Shown: positions 1-8,639 of the stretch, one piece after another
Layout of the letters: every line of letters begins with the position of its first letter
Numbering within the stretch: position 1 is the stretch's first letter
Assembly (NCBI RefSeq): GCF_000368685.1
Contig: NZ_KB849628.1
Coordinates: 919,907-983,906 of the forward strand
Length of the DNA stretch: 64,000 bases
Source: Acinetobacter baylyi DSM 14961 = CIP 107474
GTDB lineage: Bacteria; Pseudomonadota; Gammaproteobacteria; Pseudomonadales; Moraxellaceae
Direction of reading: 5' to 3'
Notes under the pieces: generated by a model
Databases searched by the model: none
The model's input: the letters and a program-made list of their open reading frames with translations, nothing else
What the model was told of the DNA's origin: nothing
Translations under genes and position numbers: made by a program

Positions 1-477
1 AAAGCAAAAGCCGAGGCTGCTGCTAAAGCCAAACGCGAAGCAGATGCTAAAGCAAAAGCCGAGGCTACTGCTAAAGCCAAAAACGAAGCAGAGGCCAAAG
101 CAAAAGCCGATGCTGCTAAAGCAAAAGCTGAACAGGAAGCAGAAGCGAAAGCATCAGCTGCTCAAAAAGCCGAGCAAGAAGCTGCCCAGAAGAAAGCAGA
201 ATCTAGAAAAATAGCATCAAGTGCCAAAAAGGATTTTGAGCAAAAAATTTATCGTGCATGGAATATTCCAATGGGTTCTACAGGTAAAAAAGCCACTGCA
301 CGTGTGACACTCAGTGATAGCGGATCTGTATTATCTGTGGTTGTAAACTCAAGTGATCCAGATGTGAAGGCAAGTGTAGAGGCTGCTGTAAGATCTGCCG
401 CGCCATATCCAATGCCATCAGATGCAGATGCACGACGTGAAGCACGCACATTCACTTCATCATTTACTGCAAAATAA
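1..477 (+). CDS. tolA: TolA C-terminal part (5'-truncated by window edge)
   Basis: This is the last 158 codons of TolA, the inner-membrane protein that spans the periplasm and links TolQR to TolB-Pal in outer-membrane constriction. The reading frame is open from base 1, so the start lies outside the window. The first ~70 residues are a lysine/alanine/glutamate-rich helix built from repeated AKAKAEA-like units, as in TolA domain II. The last ~85 residues form the globular TonB/TolA C-terminal domain (RAWNIPMGSTGKKATARV, then a basic C-terminus ending FTAK). tolB and pal follow on the same strand, which confirms the assignment. The repeated DNA in the helix region is a likely site of length variation between strains. 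Confidence 0.95.
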   Translation, partial: KAKAEAAAKAKREADAKAKAEATAKAKNEAEAKAKADAAKAKAEQEAEAKASAAQKAEQEAAQKKAESRKIASSAKKDFEQKIYRAWNIPMGSTGKKATARVTLSDSGSVLSVVVNSSDPDVKASVEAAVRSAAPYPMPSDADARREARTFTSSFTAK

Positions 478-486
478 AAATTTGCT

Positions 487-528
487 CACGATTACATGCT
501 TTACATGGATTCAAAGTATGTAATCGTG
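487..528 (+). promoter_or_regulatory. Strong hairpin in the tolA-tolB gap
   Basis: Arms at 487-502 and 513-528 pair over 16 bp with a single G-U, around a 10-base loop. No T-run follows, so it is not a standard intrinsic terminator. It may protect or process the tolA mRNA 3' end or tune tolB expression. The pairing is seen directly; the function is inferred. Confidence 0.6.
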
Positions 529-575
529 CTAAAACAACACACGAGCAACTCAAACCAACCCAAGCTATCACGATT

Positions 576-1859
576 ATGGATATGACGCGCAAACATATAC
601 TTTCATTTGCCCTGATGACGGCACTCGGCATGACCGTTACTTCTACAGCCTTTGCACAATTACATTTAGAAATTGCCAAAGCGCCAGAACAGGCTCCTAA
701 AATCGCGATTGTGCCTTTTGGGAATGACCAGTCAATTTTTCCTATTGTTGAAAATGACCTGAATCGATCAGGCCGTTTTAGCAGCGCATCAAAAAATCTA
801 CCAACCACAGCCTCAATTGATGCGATTCAGGCATCTGCATGGCAGGCTGCAGGTATCCCCTATGTAGTTGTTGGCAATCTAAAACCTGCTGCCAACAATG
901 CATTTGAAGTGCATTACCAACTTTATGATGTACAAAAACAGCAATATCTGCTCAATGAAGTTCTAACTGTACCAGCATCACGTGTGCGACAGGCAGCGCA
1001 TATGATTAGTGATGCCATTTATCAGGCACTTACTGGTATTGCTGGAGATTTTAGCGGACGTATCGCATATGTATTACGCAATCCTGCAACGCCAGATCAA
1101 CGTTATACCTTACAGATTGCGGATACCGATGGTGAGCAGCCTAAAACAGTCTTATCTTCACGCGATCCTATCTTGTCTCCTGCATGGACACCTGATGCCA
1201 AAAAAATTGCCTATGTTTCATTTGAAACCAAACGCCCAGCGATTTATTTACAAGACCTTGCTACTGGTCAGCGCGAAGTCCTCGCCAGCTTCAAAGGTTT
1301 AAATGGCGCACCAAGCTTCTCTCCAGATGGTAAATCGATGTTATTTACAGCATCGATGAATGGTAATCCAGAAATCTATCAAATGGATTTATCAACAAGA
1401 CAATTGCAACGCATGACCAATGACAATGCTATTGACACAGAAGCACGTTACGCACCAGATGGTAAATCATTCATCTTTACATCGGATCGCGGTGGTTCTC
1501 CGCAAATTTATCGATACAGTTTTGATGACTCATCAACTAAACGTTTGACCTTCCGTGGTGCATTTAATGCACGTGGTACGCTCAGCGCTGATGGTAAAAA
1601 TATCGCGCTGGTTCATCGCCCTTCTGGCAGCAATTACAAAGTTGCCATCATGAATATTTCGACTGGTATTGTAAATATTCTGACCCCAACCAGCCTGGAT
1701 GAATCACCAAGCTTTTCTCCAAATGGACAAATGGTGGTGTATGCAACCTATGAAGGGAGTCGTGGCTTGCTCTCTATCATGTCGACTGATGGACGTTTCC
1801 GTATGAATCTTCCAAGCGAACAAGGCGAAGTAAGAGAACCAGCTTGGGCACCAAAGTAA
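576..1859 (+). CDS. tolB: TolB, periplasmic beta-propeller of the Tol-Pal system
   Basis: TolB is a periplasmic protein that binds Pal, TolA and outer-membrane proteins during cell-envelope constriction. The 427-residue product starts with a basic n-region and a hydrophobic signal peptide ending near TAFAQ. An N-terminal domain follows, then WD40-like PD40 repeats from about residue 195 to the end (several copies of a SPDGK/APDGK/SADGK pattern with D-IY or R-IY strands). Length is normal for the family. The start is ATG at 576 or the in-frame ATG at 582; neither has a clear Shine-Dalgarno sequence, so the choice is open. It lies 98 bp after tolA and 30 bp before pal, consistent with one operon. 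Confidence 0.97.
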   Translation: MDMTRKHILSFALMTALGMTVTSTAFAQLHLEIAKAPEQAPKIAIVPFGNDQSIFPIVENDLNRSGRFSSASKNLPTTASIDAIQASAWQAAGIPYVVVGNLKPAANNAFEVHYQLYDVQKQQYLLNEVLTVPASRVRQAAHMISDAIYQALTGIAGDFSGRIAYVLRNPATPDQRYTLQIADTDGEQPKTVLSSRDPILSPAWTPDAKKIAYVSFETKRPAIYLQDLATGQREVLASFKGLNGAPSFSPDGKSMLFTASMNGNPEIYQMDLSTRQLQRMTNDNAIDTEARYAPDGKSFIFTSDRGGSPQIYRYSFDDSSTKRLTFRGAFNARGTLSADGKNIALVHRPSGSNYKVAIMNISTGIVNILTPTSLDESPSFSPNGQMVVYATYEGSRGLLSIMSTDGRFRMNLPSEQGEVREPAWAPK

Positions 1860-1889
1860 TTACCTGATATCACCTCCATGGAGATAAAA

Positions 1890-2459
1890 ATGAACGCTAT
1901 GAAACTATTTGTTTTACCTGTTTTGGCTACGGCTTTAGTAATGACAGGTTGTGCAAGCCGTAAACCTGCTGCACCAGTATCTGCCGCGAACACGCCCTCT
2001 ACAGCTACCACGGTAAGCACAGAAGGTTTAAGTGAAGATGCTGCATTAAATGCAAAAAATCTGACGGGTGCTTCAGCCAAAGGCGTCACTGCAGCAAACC
2101 GTGCATTCTTAGCTAAACGTGTGGTGCATTTCGATTACGATAGCAGTGATTTATCGACTGAAGATTATCAGACGCTTCAAGCACATGCACAGTTCCTGAT
2201 TGCAAATGCCAATTCACGTGTTGCCCTAACTGGTCATACAGACGAACGCGGTACCCGTGAATATAACATGGCACTCGGTGAGCGTCGTGCAAAAGCAGTA
2301 CAAAGCTATTTGATTACGAATGGTGTAAACCCACAACAATTAGAAGCCGTCAGTTACGGCAAAGAGATGCCGATTAATCCAGGCCATAACGAAGCAGCAT
2401 GGAAAGAAAACCGTCGTGTTGAAATTAACTACGAAGCTGTTCCCCCGCTTCTTAAATAA
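1890..2459 (+). CDS. pal: Pal, peptidoglycan-associated lipoprotein
   Basis: Pal is an outer-membrane lipoprotein that binds peptidoglycan and TolB. The start is placed at ATG 1890 because GGAG at 1880-1883 lies six bases upstream; an ATG at 1878 overlaps that ribosome site and is less likely. The signal peptide ends in a lipobox (VMTGC), with the cysteine near residue 21. The C-terminal ~110 residues form an OmpA-like domain with the diagnostic stretch [16 protein letters not shown] and a later NRRVEI. It is the last gene of the tol-pal operon and is followed directly by a terminator. Confidence 0.97.
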   Translation: MNAMKLFVLPVLATALVMTGCASRKPAAPVSAANTPSTATTVSTEGLSEDAALNAKNLTGASAKGVTAANRAFLAKRVVHFDYDSSDLSTEDYQTLQAHAQFLIANANSRVALTGHTDERGTREYNMALGERRAKAVQSYLITNGVNPQQLEAVSYGKEMPINPGHNEAAWKENRRVEINYEAVPPLLK

Positions 2460-2474
2460 ATCATGATTTAATAA

Positions 2475-2506
2475 AAAGCGCCTTTATCATAAAGGCGCTT
2501 TTTTAC
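2475..2506 (+). terminator. Intrinsic terminator after pal
   Basis: A perfect 13-bp stem (arms 2475-2487 and 2489-2501) with a one-base spacer, so the real loop opens a few pairs, is followed by a T-run. It can also end the convergent small gene at 2527-2724. Confidence 0.9.
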
Positions 2507-2526
2507 ATTTTATTGATTAAATTACG

Positions 2527-2724
2527 TTATTGCGATTGCTGCTGAGAACCCTGATCTGATTCATGTTTCTGAAAAGACTCAATCAAATCATGTTTGTTAA
2601 ACTCTTTGTATTCTGGTTTTACCTGATATCCTTCCCATGCCGCTGCAATACTTTCTTTTGAGATATCATCCAAACTTAATGCTTCGTTTGGGGTGGGACC
2701 TTCCTCAAATTTCTTCATTGTCAT
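2527..2724 (-). CDS. Small conserved-looking protein, 65 aa, unknown function
   Basis: This is a short acidic protein beginning MTMKKFEEGPTPNE and ending in a Gln/Ser-rich tail (QGSQQQSQ). I do not recognise a family. ATG at 2724 is chosen because an AGGAG lies eight bases upstream; the frame stays open 12 codons further up, but that stretch contains the ribosome site. It has no signal peptide or membrane segment, and the middle (SLDDISKESIAAAWEGYQVKPEYKEF) looks helical. It converges on pal and shares the bidirectional terminator. The good ribosome site and plausible composition argue it is real. Confidence 0.65.
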   Translation of the reverse strand: MTMKKFEEGPTPNEALSLDDISKESIAAAWEGYQVKPEYKEFNKHDLIESFQKHESDQGSQQQSQ

Positions 2725-2902
2725 TTTCGCTACTCCTACCCTCGGATCTCTCCTATCCAATTAAACATAGCATGTTCTTTCAAGCTTGCAAGCAAAAATT
2801 AACCGTAAATAAAGTAAGATAATTTTTCTTTTTGTCCAATCTCATCTAAACTATAGCGCAGTTGGGGATCACCACCTTTATTCTTCTTCGGAGTTATTTT
2901 GT

Positions 2903-3874
2903 ATGTCAAATCTCACCTTGGCTCAATATCTACAACAAAAAAATGGGAATTTGACACCTGAGTTAGCACAAGTAATTGAAACGATTGCTAATTCATGTAA
3001 AAAAATCGATCATGCCATTCAAAAAGGAGCATTGGCAGATCTGCTTGGAAGCGCAGGCAATGAAAATGTTCAAGGTGAAACACAGAAAAAACTTGATGTT
3101 CTTTCAAATGATTTTCTGATCGATGCGTTGAAAGTTCATCCACACGTTGGCGGTTTAGCTTCTGAAGAGTTGGATGAATTTACACCTGGCCAACAAGATG
3201 GCAAATACCTCGTATTATTTGATCCACTTGATGGTTCAAGTAACATCGATATCAATATGTGTGTAGGTACTATTTTTTCAATTTTACCTGCAAAAAACAG
3301 TATTACCCAAACCCAAGATTTCATGCAAGCTGGGACTGAACAAGTCGCTGCTGGCTATGTATTGTATGGTCCATCTACCATGATGGCGCTTACCTGTGGT
3401 GAAGGTGTCGCATTTTTTACCTTTGATCCTGAAAGCCAAACATTTATCTTGACCTCAGATGCAATTCAGCTTGATGCAGATACTCAAGAATTTGCAATTA
3501 ATGCTTCAAATCAGCGCCATTGGGAAGAACCAGTAAAACGCTATATAGATGAATTACTAGCAGGTAAAACATCCGTTCGCGGCAAAGATTTTAATATGCG
3601 CTGGGTAGCATGTATGGTGGCAGATATTCACCGTATTTTATGCCGTTCTGGCATTTTTATGTATCCTTATGATTTAAAAGATCCAAGTAAAGCAGGTCGT
3701 TTACGCTTGATGTATGAAGCAAATCCTATGAGTTTTCTTATTGAACAAGCTGGGGGTTCTGCAACAACAGGTCGGGTTCGTATTATGGACATTCAACCCA
3801 ATGATCTACACCAACGGGTTCCTGTGATTATTGGATCAAAAAATGAAGTCGATCTAGTCACCAGTTACCACTAA
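2903..3874 (+). CDS. fbp: Class I fructose-1,6-bisphosphatase
   Basis: This enzyme hydrolyses fructose 1,6-bisphosphate to fructose 6-phosphate in gluconeogenesis, which matters for Acinetobacter because it grows mainly on organic acids. The 323-residue protein has the metal-binding core [10 protein letters not shown] at about residues 107-116, preceded by an SEE-type acidic motif ([10 protein letters not shown]). Further class I signatures follow: [10 protein letters not shown], and a C-terminal [18 protein letters not shown] with the catalytic Glu. A GGAG Shine-Dalgarno precedes the ATG. It appears to be transcribed alone. Confidence 0.96.
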   Translation: MSNLTLAQYLQQKNGNLTPELAQVIETIANSCKKIDHAIQKGALADLLGSAGNENVQGETQKKLDVLSNDFLIDALKVHPHVGGLASEELDEFTPGQQDGKYLVLFDPLDGSSNIDINMCVGTIFSILPAKNSITQTQDFMQAGTEQVAAGYVLYGPSTMMALTCGEGVAFFTFDPESQTFILTSDAIQLDADTQEFAINASNQRHWEEPVKRYIDELLAGKTSVRGKDFNMRWVACMVADIHRILCRSGIFMYPYDLKDPSKAGRLRLMYEANPMSFLIEQAGGSATTGRVRIMDIQPNDLHQRVPVIIGSKNEVDLVTSYH

Positions 3875-3885
3875 TAAACCATCAA

Positions 3886-3915
3886 ACTGTGATGCCGACT
3901 CTCTGGCATCACAGT
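3886..3915 (+). promoter_or_regulatory. Perfect hairpin between fbp and the methyltransferase gene
   Basis: Arms at 3886-3896 and 3905-3915 pair perfectly over 11 bp around an eight-base loop. No T-run follows, and the structure ends 11 bases before the ATG at 3927, where a ribosome site would lie. It could be a poor terminator for fbp or a control element for the next gene. Confidence 0.55.
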
Positions 3916-3926
3916 GGACGCCATTT

Positions 3927-4703
3927 ATGTCAATTATTTATCTTGAATCTAAAGATAACGCCAAAATCAAACACCTTCGCGGTTTAATCGAACAGCAATC
4001 CTTCCGTAAGAAACAGAAACAGACCGTACTTGAAGGCACACATCTATGTTTGTCTTGGTTGCAAGAACAACGAAAAATCATTTCTTTGTTTACGACCGAA
4101 GTTGCCCTTAAACATGCCGACTTTGAAAAAATTATTGACATCTATCAGGGTGCAATTTTTGTTATTTCTGAAAGTCTTTATCGAGATCTAAGCACTTTAG
4201 GTACTACGCTTGCCTGTTTGGCAGTCATTGATTTACCACAATCAAGCCAAGCCATCGACTTTAAAAAAGATACTCTTATTCTGGAAAATATTCAGGACCC
4301 TGGCAATGTAGGTACGTTGTTACGCTCTGCGGCTGCAGCCAACATTAAACAGGTGGTGTGTACCAAAGGTTCAGCATCTTTATGGTCACCACGTGTACTT
4401 CGGGCAGGCATGGGTGCTCATTTTAGCTTGTATACTTTTGAAAATATTGAGTTAGATATGATTCTGGAACAATTTGATATTCCAGTATTCGTGACAAGTT
4501 CACATCATGCAACTAATCTATATGATCAAGATCTCACCAAACCTTGTGTATGGATTTTAGGAAATGAAGGACAAGGTGCCTCAGAATATGCTCTCAGTCA
4601 CGCACAAGCTATAACCATACCGCAGCCAGGTGGTCAGGAATCATTAAACGTCGCAATTGCAGGTTCAATTTGCTTTTTTGAAATGGTTCGTCAACGACAA
4701 TAG
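3927..4703 (+). CDS. TrmH/SpoU-family RNA 2'-O-methyltransferase
   Basis: This is a 258-residue SPOUT-class methyltransferase that should transfer methyl groups from S-adenosylmethionine to a ribose 2'-OH in rRNA or tRNA. An N-terminal substrate-binding domain (about residues 1-95) precedes the knotted catalytic domain, whose three motifs are visible: ILENIQDPGNVGTLLRSAA near 117-135, WILGNEGQGAS near 206-216 and IPQPGGQESLNVAIAG near 230-245. It resembles RlmB and YsgA-type proteins, but the target nucleotide cannot be told from sequence. No clear ribosome site precedes the ATG; a hairpin occupies that position. Confidence 0.88.
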   Translation: MSIIYLESKDNAKIKHLRGLIEQQSFRKKQKQTVLEGTHLCLSWLQEQRKIISLFTTEVALKHADFEKIIDIYQGAIFVISESLYRDLSTLGTTLACLAVIDLPQSSQAIDFKKDTLILENIQDPGNVGTLLRSAAAANIKQVVCTKGSASLWSPRVLRAGMGAHFSLYTFENIELDMILEQFDIPVFVTSSHHATNLYDQDLTKPCVWILGNEGQGASEYALSHAQAITIPQPGGQESLNVAIAGSICFFEMVRQRQ

Positions 4704-4845
4704 AAACGTTAATTTATATTAAAGTCTCTCTTTTATCGAATAAAATCATTTAAACTATCAAAAAATAACTGTTTATGTTGTCAACCCATTCTTCATTTTC
4801 AGCGTTATATTGAATATGTAATCTGAAAGGAAGATTGGGTATCCA

Positions 4846-5484
4846 ATGACAGGATTTTCCATCTCTATGGATTTAGCACCCAAACAGTCTCGATCTGACC
4901 GTAGTACTCATGAAGGTACGGTCGAACAACGTCTTAAGTTTTTTATGCAAGATGTGACTGGTCGTGCGCTAGTGATGATGGAAAGTGCAACTCAGGGACA
5001 ACATGGGATTGCGATGGACCTTGTTCAGGAAGCCTTTATTGCATTACATAAGTCGTATGCAGATAAAGCAACCGATGAATGGTATCCACTGTTTTACACC
5101 ATACTCAATAACAAGCTCCAAGACTGGCGTCGTAAAGAAGCCAGACGTTCCAATCCATTTTCCTTCTTTAAAAAAGTGAGTTTAGATTCTGATGAGGAAG
5201 TAACCGATGTTGTAGATGAAACGACACCAAATCCTTTCGAATTTTTAGATCAAGCCGTAACAATTGAAGAAATTCAAGCAGCGATTGCTCAATTACCTGT
5301 AAGACAACAACAAGCATTTATGCTGCGCGCATGGGAAGGTTTTGATACCCAAACGACTGCACAAATCATGAACTGTAGCGAAGGCAGTGTTAAAACTCAC
5401 TATCATCGTGCGATTCAAGGATTACGTGCCTCATTAGCCCACTTAAATCCATCTTTGGGAGGTTCATCAGATGAATCAAGATGA
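4846..5484 (+). CDS. ECF-type RNA polymerase sigma factor
   Basis: This 212-residue sigma-70-family protein has region 2 near residues 55-90 (LVQEAFIALHKSY, then a W-P-L-F-Y-T-I-L-N segment and DWRRKEARR) and region 4 near 145-200 (LPVRQQQAFMLRAWEGFDT, then SEGSVKTHYHRAI). A charged linker of about 40 residues separates them. An AAGGA lies upstream of the ATG, with an alternative in-frame ATG at 4867. The next gene starts inside its last codons, so the two are translationally coupled. That gene has one membrane segment and may restrain the sigma factor. Promoter targets are unknown. Confidence 0.88.
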   Translation: MTGFSISMDLAPKQSRSDRSTHEGTVEQRLKFFMQDVTGRALVMMESATQGQHGIAMDLVQEAFIALHKSYADKATDEWYPLFYTILNNKLQDWRRKEARRSNPFSFFKKVSLDSDEEVTDVVDETTPNPFEFLDQAVTIEEIQAAIAQLPVRQQQAFMLRAWEGFDTQTTAQIMNCSEGSVKTHYHRAIQGLRASLAHLNPSLGGSSDESR

Positions 5485-5791
5485 TTTCACAAAGCATGTG
5501 ACGTCTAAGCTTGATGGACTAGCACGTCACCATAAAGACAAAGCCGTTGTCATGACACATGTTCTTGAGAAAATAAAAGAAGAACCAAAGTCATATTATA
5601 GTCTATGGAAGATGTCAGGTTTTGCTCTGGCAGCAGCCATTACTGGTTTTGTTATTTTACCCAACTCAGTAGATATGACGGAGAAACCTCAAAATCAGGT
5701 TATTGTCACACCAAAACTTTCACCGCAAATGGTGGAGGATTTTGAAATGTTGAGCGTACTTGGCGAAGACAAGGTGCCTCATGGTAGCTAA
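5471..5791 (+). CDS. Single-pass membrane protein, putative sigma regulator (DUF3619-like context)
   Basis: This 106-residue protein has a soluble N-terminus (about residues 1-48), one hydrophobic segment (FALAAAITGFVIL, about 51-63) and a periplasmic tail. Its start overlaps the sigma gene by 14 bp behind a strong GGAGG. Size, topology and coupling suggest an anti-sigma-like role, but no ZAS zinc motif (HxxxCxxC) is present. A sigma / small membrane protein / DUF3106 order exists in other proteobacteria, where the middle gene is called DUF3619; assignment to that family is inferred. Confidence 0.75.
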   Translation: MNQDDFTKHVTSKLDGLARHHKDKAVVMTHVLEKIKEEPKSYYSLWKMSGFALAAAITGFVILPNSVDMTEKPQNQVIVTPKLSPQMVEDFEMLSVLGEDKVPHGS

Positions 5792-6179
5792 AAGAATAGC
5801 CTTAGCCTTGTGTGCCCTTGGATTTTTACAAACCAGTTTTGCTGGTTTTGAGCGCTTTTGGTTTTTTTCAAAAGATGCCAATAGACAAGTCAATGAAACA
5901 TGGGATGCACTTTCCGATGATGAACAACGTGCATTGATTCAACGCTATCAATCACTAAAAGATGCACCTAAAGATAAAAAAGTAGATTTACAACAACGCA
6001 TGGACTGGTTCACGCAACTACCAGAACAAGAGAAACAGAAAATGCGCGACACATGGCAAAAGATGAGTACGCAGGAACGCAATGACCTACGTAAAAGAAT
6101 GCAAAATGCCTCAAATGAAGAACGAACTCAGATTCGTGAAGAATATATGCACAAGTATTTAACCAATGTTGATCAATAA
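5781..6179 (+). CDS. DUF3106-domain secreted protein
   Basis: This is a 132-residue exported protein. ATG 5781 is preferred: AAGG lies six bases upstream and the hydrophobic signal peptide (RIALALCALGFLQTSFA) begins right after it. A TTG at 5760 would add a non-signal extension. The mature part is highly charged and helical, with repeated patterns (WDALSDDEQRALIQRYQ, WFTQLPEQEKQKMRDTWQ) typical of DUF3106 and similar to periplasmic stress proteins of the Spy/CpxP kind in general character. It overlaps the previous gene by 11 bp and closes the sigma operon. A role in envelope stress sensing is inferred from context only. Confidence 0.8.
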   Translation: MVAKRIALALCALGFLQTSFAGFERFWFFSKDANRQVNETWDALSDDEQRALIQRYQSLKDAPKDKKVDLQQRMDWFTQLPEQEKQKMRDTWQKMSTQERNDLRKRMQNASNEERTQIREEYMHKYLTNVDQ

Positions 6180-6196
6180 AAGTTTTAATTTAAAAA

Positions 6197-6224
6197 AAAG
6201 AGGTCAATTGGACCTCTTTTTTTC
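6197..6224. terminator. Bidirectional terminator
   Basis: Arms 6197-6205 and 6211-6219 pair over 9 bp, flanked by an A-run on one side and a T-run on the other. It lies between convergent genes ending at 6179 and 6228. Confidence 0.9.
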
Positions 6225-6227
6225 GAA

Positions 6228-8630
6228 TCATCGTTTAAATCGTCTGTAACCCACTAATCCCATTAAGCCAATTAAGGAAAGAATTCCAAAACTTCCGCCT
6301 CCTCCCCGACTATCATTTGTTGTAGTCGCAGTATTAATTAGCTTCACAGTTGCCTCATTGGATTTTAAGCCTTCAGCATCATAAATCACATAAGAAAACT
6401 GGTAATTGAATGGGTTAAAATTATTTTTGACCTGAATATACAAATTGCCGCCATAACAAATGTTTGCAATATCATCTCCAGGACATGTCCCACTACGATC
6501 TGCTGTAACTGTGATACCACTTGGTACATTCGTTAAACGTATAGGCAGCTCAACATCTTCAAAATTTCGATAAAATTTTGGTTTATTTGGGTTATTAACA
6601 AGTGTTGAGGTTGGACCATCTCCATCGTCGCTATCATTTGCAAGCAAATTTACTGTCAATTTCTGGTCACTACCATATTGAATCGTGTACTCATCATTTG
6701 TAGCAATAGGTGCTATATTTTTAAATTGTGCAAACAGCAAACCCGAAGAAGTACTGCTCTGATTTACCTTAGAAGTGAGTGTATATTTACAAATATTATA
6801 TTCTTCAGATTGAGTAATCTGATCATCCTTGCGTGAGATAATAACCCGTTTGAGTGTTGGATTCCATTCACACAATAAATTCTCATCATCTCGCAGTTTG
6901 GTTACTGTTGCACTGCTCCCTGAACTAGACAATGTTCCAATTCCATAGCGTTCGACACTTACTTTATAATTATCGGTATTGAGCGGCAAAATTTTATGGT
7001 TAGAATCTTCATCAGCTATACTATTAGTAAAAGGATCTACGTAAATTGCACGGTATTTTAAATTGGCTTTGGTGTTAATCACCAAATCATTATATTTTTG
7101 ATATTGTTCATTGTAAGCAGGCAGTAGTTTCGAATCTGTAGCAGAATCATCAATTAAACTTTTATAGTAATCACGCTGATTTTCATAGCCGCTATTATTA
7201 CTATTGGTAAATAAATTTACTAAAGACGTGTTGACCAAAGCGTTTACATCCGCAGCAGTCAATTTGACTAATTCTATCGATCCTATATCACAGCTATTAT
7301 TCTCAGTCGGGTTCAGTAATAAGGTACCATCGGTAATACGCTTAATGCCACGCTGGTCTGACTGTCCATTACAAACCGAAGTGCCCACATTCACAAGATC
7401 TGTCAGTGTTTGATTGTTTTTAGGAAAGTATACAGGCAAGAAATTCGTGTTTGCAGAAGCTGCTACATATTCAAGTAAATTACTAAAACTTATATTGCTT
7501 ACATCAACCGTGTTATGTTCGGTCTTTAAGACCTCATTGCTCACATCACACTGCCCGTCTTTAGCTCCAGATAACATCAGTGCGTTATACGACAGGCTTA
7601 AACCCGTTGATGTTTGCTGTGCGACATCACCAGAAGCAAATCGGCATGATTTTCCTGTATTACCAAATAAAGCATTAAGAATAAGTTTTTTGGTACCGAT
7701 TTGATCATACAAAAAAGTACTATAGGCCGTATTTTCAACAATAGTATTACTATCCAAAGTTAAGCTTGAGGTTTGAGCCAGACTATTTGTTGTTTGATCA
7801 TTATTAAATTTTAGAATGCTACCAGAGCCAGTATTGGCTGTATTTTTGGCAATCGTATTTGCGGTTAATGTCGCTGTAGGTGCTCCGCAAAACACCAAGA
7901 CAGTGTTATTAGTATTTGAACCATTTTCCACAATACTGTTTTGATTAAAGTTGATCGTTCTTGTATTAAAGCTTAGAGCATCACGACAAGCCATATCAAG
8001 CACAGCGCCAGATGATGCCGTATTCCCCTGAATTAGGCTATTACTGATATTAAGAATATTCGTACCATTTTCCAAGTAAATCGCCCCTCCACTGGCTGCA
8101 CTTGAATTGAGCACATTTACTCTATTCAGCGTTGTTGTCCCACCCAGATATAAAGCGCCACCTCGATCATTACTTTTGCCTTGTATAAGTTCAATATTAT
8201 TTAAAGTGAGTCCAGTCTTAGCATCGGTTGTATTAAAAAGACGAACCTTTCCCTGTCCTGAAATCTTTGTTTGTAATGTTGTCAACGCCGGATATTGATT
8301 GGTAATGGCATCTTTTTGATTGTAATCTGAAGGCTCTTTGCCATTGATCACAACTTCTGAGGTCGGAACCAATTCTGAATTCAGATTGTATGTTCCCGCT
8401 TCAAGCTGAATTGTATCGGCACTTGACGGTATGGTGTTTCCAACGTTACAACCACCATATGCTTTGTTCGCAGCAGCAGTTTTCAGCGCTAAGCGTAATG
8501 AACACTTGGAACTATTGTTGTCATCAATATCATCAAAAGTATTGACATAAATGGTCTTATCTTCAGCGGCCATCAACGACATCGCTGAAAGAACCATAGC
8601 GATCAGTAGTCCTTTCTTATAATTTTGCAT
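6228..8630 (-). CDS. Large secreted CSLREA / GlyGly-CTERM protein, 800 aa
   Basis: This is an exported protein with an N-terminal signal peptide (LLIAMVLSAMSLMAAED) and then a CSLR-A motif (SKCSLRLALKTAAANK, about residues 40-56), the hallmark of CSLREA-domain proteins. A long Asn/Thr-rich region of short beta-strands follows (repeats such as GGALYLGG, SGGAIYLENG), typical of right-handed beta-helices. Near residues 660-690 there is an Ig/cadherin-like stretch (ATNDEYTIQYGSDQKLTVNL). The end is a GlyGly-CTERM signal: RGGGGSFG, a hydrophobic helix, then RRFKR. That tail is processed by rhombosortase in species with type II secretion. Ligand and function are unknown. Its start lies nine bases after the stop of the related upstream gene. 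Confidence 0.85.
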   Translation of the reverse strand: MQNYKKGLLIAMVLSAMSLMAAEDKTIYVNTFDDIDDNNSSKCSLRLALKTAAANKAYGGCNVGNTIPSSADTIQLEAGTYNLNSELVPTSEVVINGKEPSDYNQKDAITNQYPALTTLQTKISGQGKVRLFNTTDAKTGLTLNNIELIQGKSNDRGGALYLGGTTTLNRVNVLNSSAASGGAIYLENGTNILNISNSLIQGNTASSGAVLDMACRDALSFNTRTINFNQNSIVENGSNTNNTVLVFCGAPTATLTANTIAKNTANTGSGSILKFNNDQTTNSLAQTSSLTLDSNTIVENTAYSTFLYDQIGTKKLILNALFGNTGKSCRFASGDVAQQTSTGLSLSYNALMLSGAKDGQCDVSNEVLKTEHNTVDVSNISFSNLLEYVAASANTNFLPVYFPKNNQTLTDLVNVGTSVCNGQSDQRGIKRITDGTLLLNPTENNSCDIGSIELVKLTAADVNALVNTSLVNLFTNSNNSGYENQRDYYKSLIDDSATDSKLLPAYNEQYQKYNDLVINTKANLKYRAIYVDPFTNSIADEDSNHKILPLNTDNYKVSVERYGIGTLSSSGSSATVTKLRDDENLLCEWNPTLKRVIISRKDDQITQSEEYNICKYTLTSKVNQSSTSSGLLFAQFKNIAPIATNDEYTIQYGSDQKLTVNLLANDSDDGDGPTSTLVNNPNKPKFYRNFEDVELPIRLTNVPSGITVTADRSGTCPGDDIANICYGGNLYIQVKNNFNPFNYQFSYVIYDAEGLKSNEATVKLINTATTTNDSRGGGGSFGILSLIGLMGLVGYRRFKR

Positions 8631-8639
8631 GGCTATTCC

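Noticed and set aside
1..240. Possible tandem repeat or CRISPR-like array at the left edge
   Set aside because: The repetition is explained by the Lys/Ala-rich helix of TolA; repeats are short, imperfect and in frame.
464..808. 114-codon frame antisense to tolB start
   Set aside because: It lies over tolB and the tolA-tolB hairpin, has no ribosome site and no family likeness.
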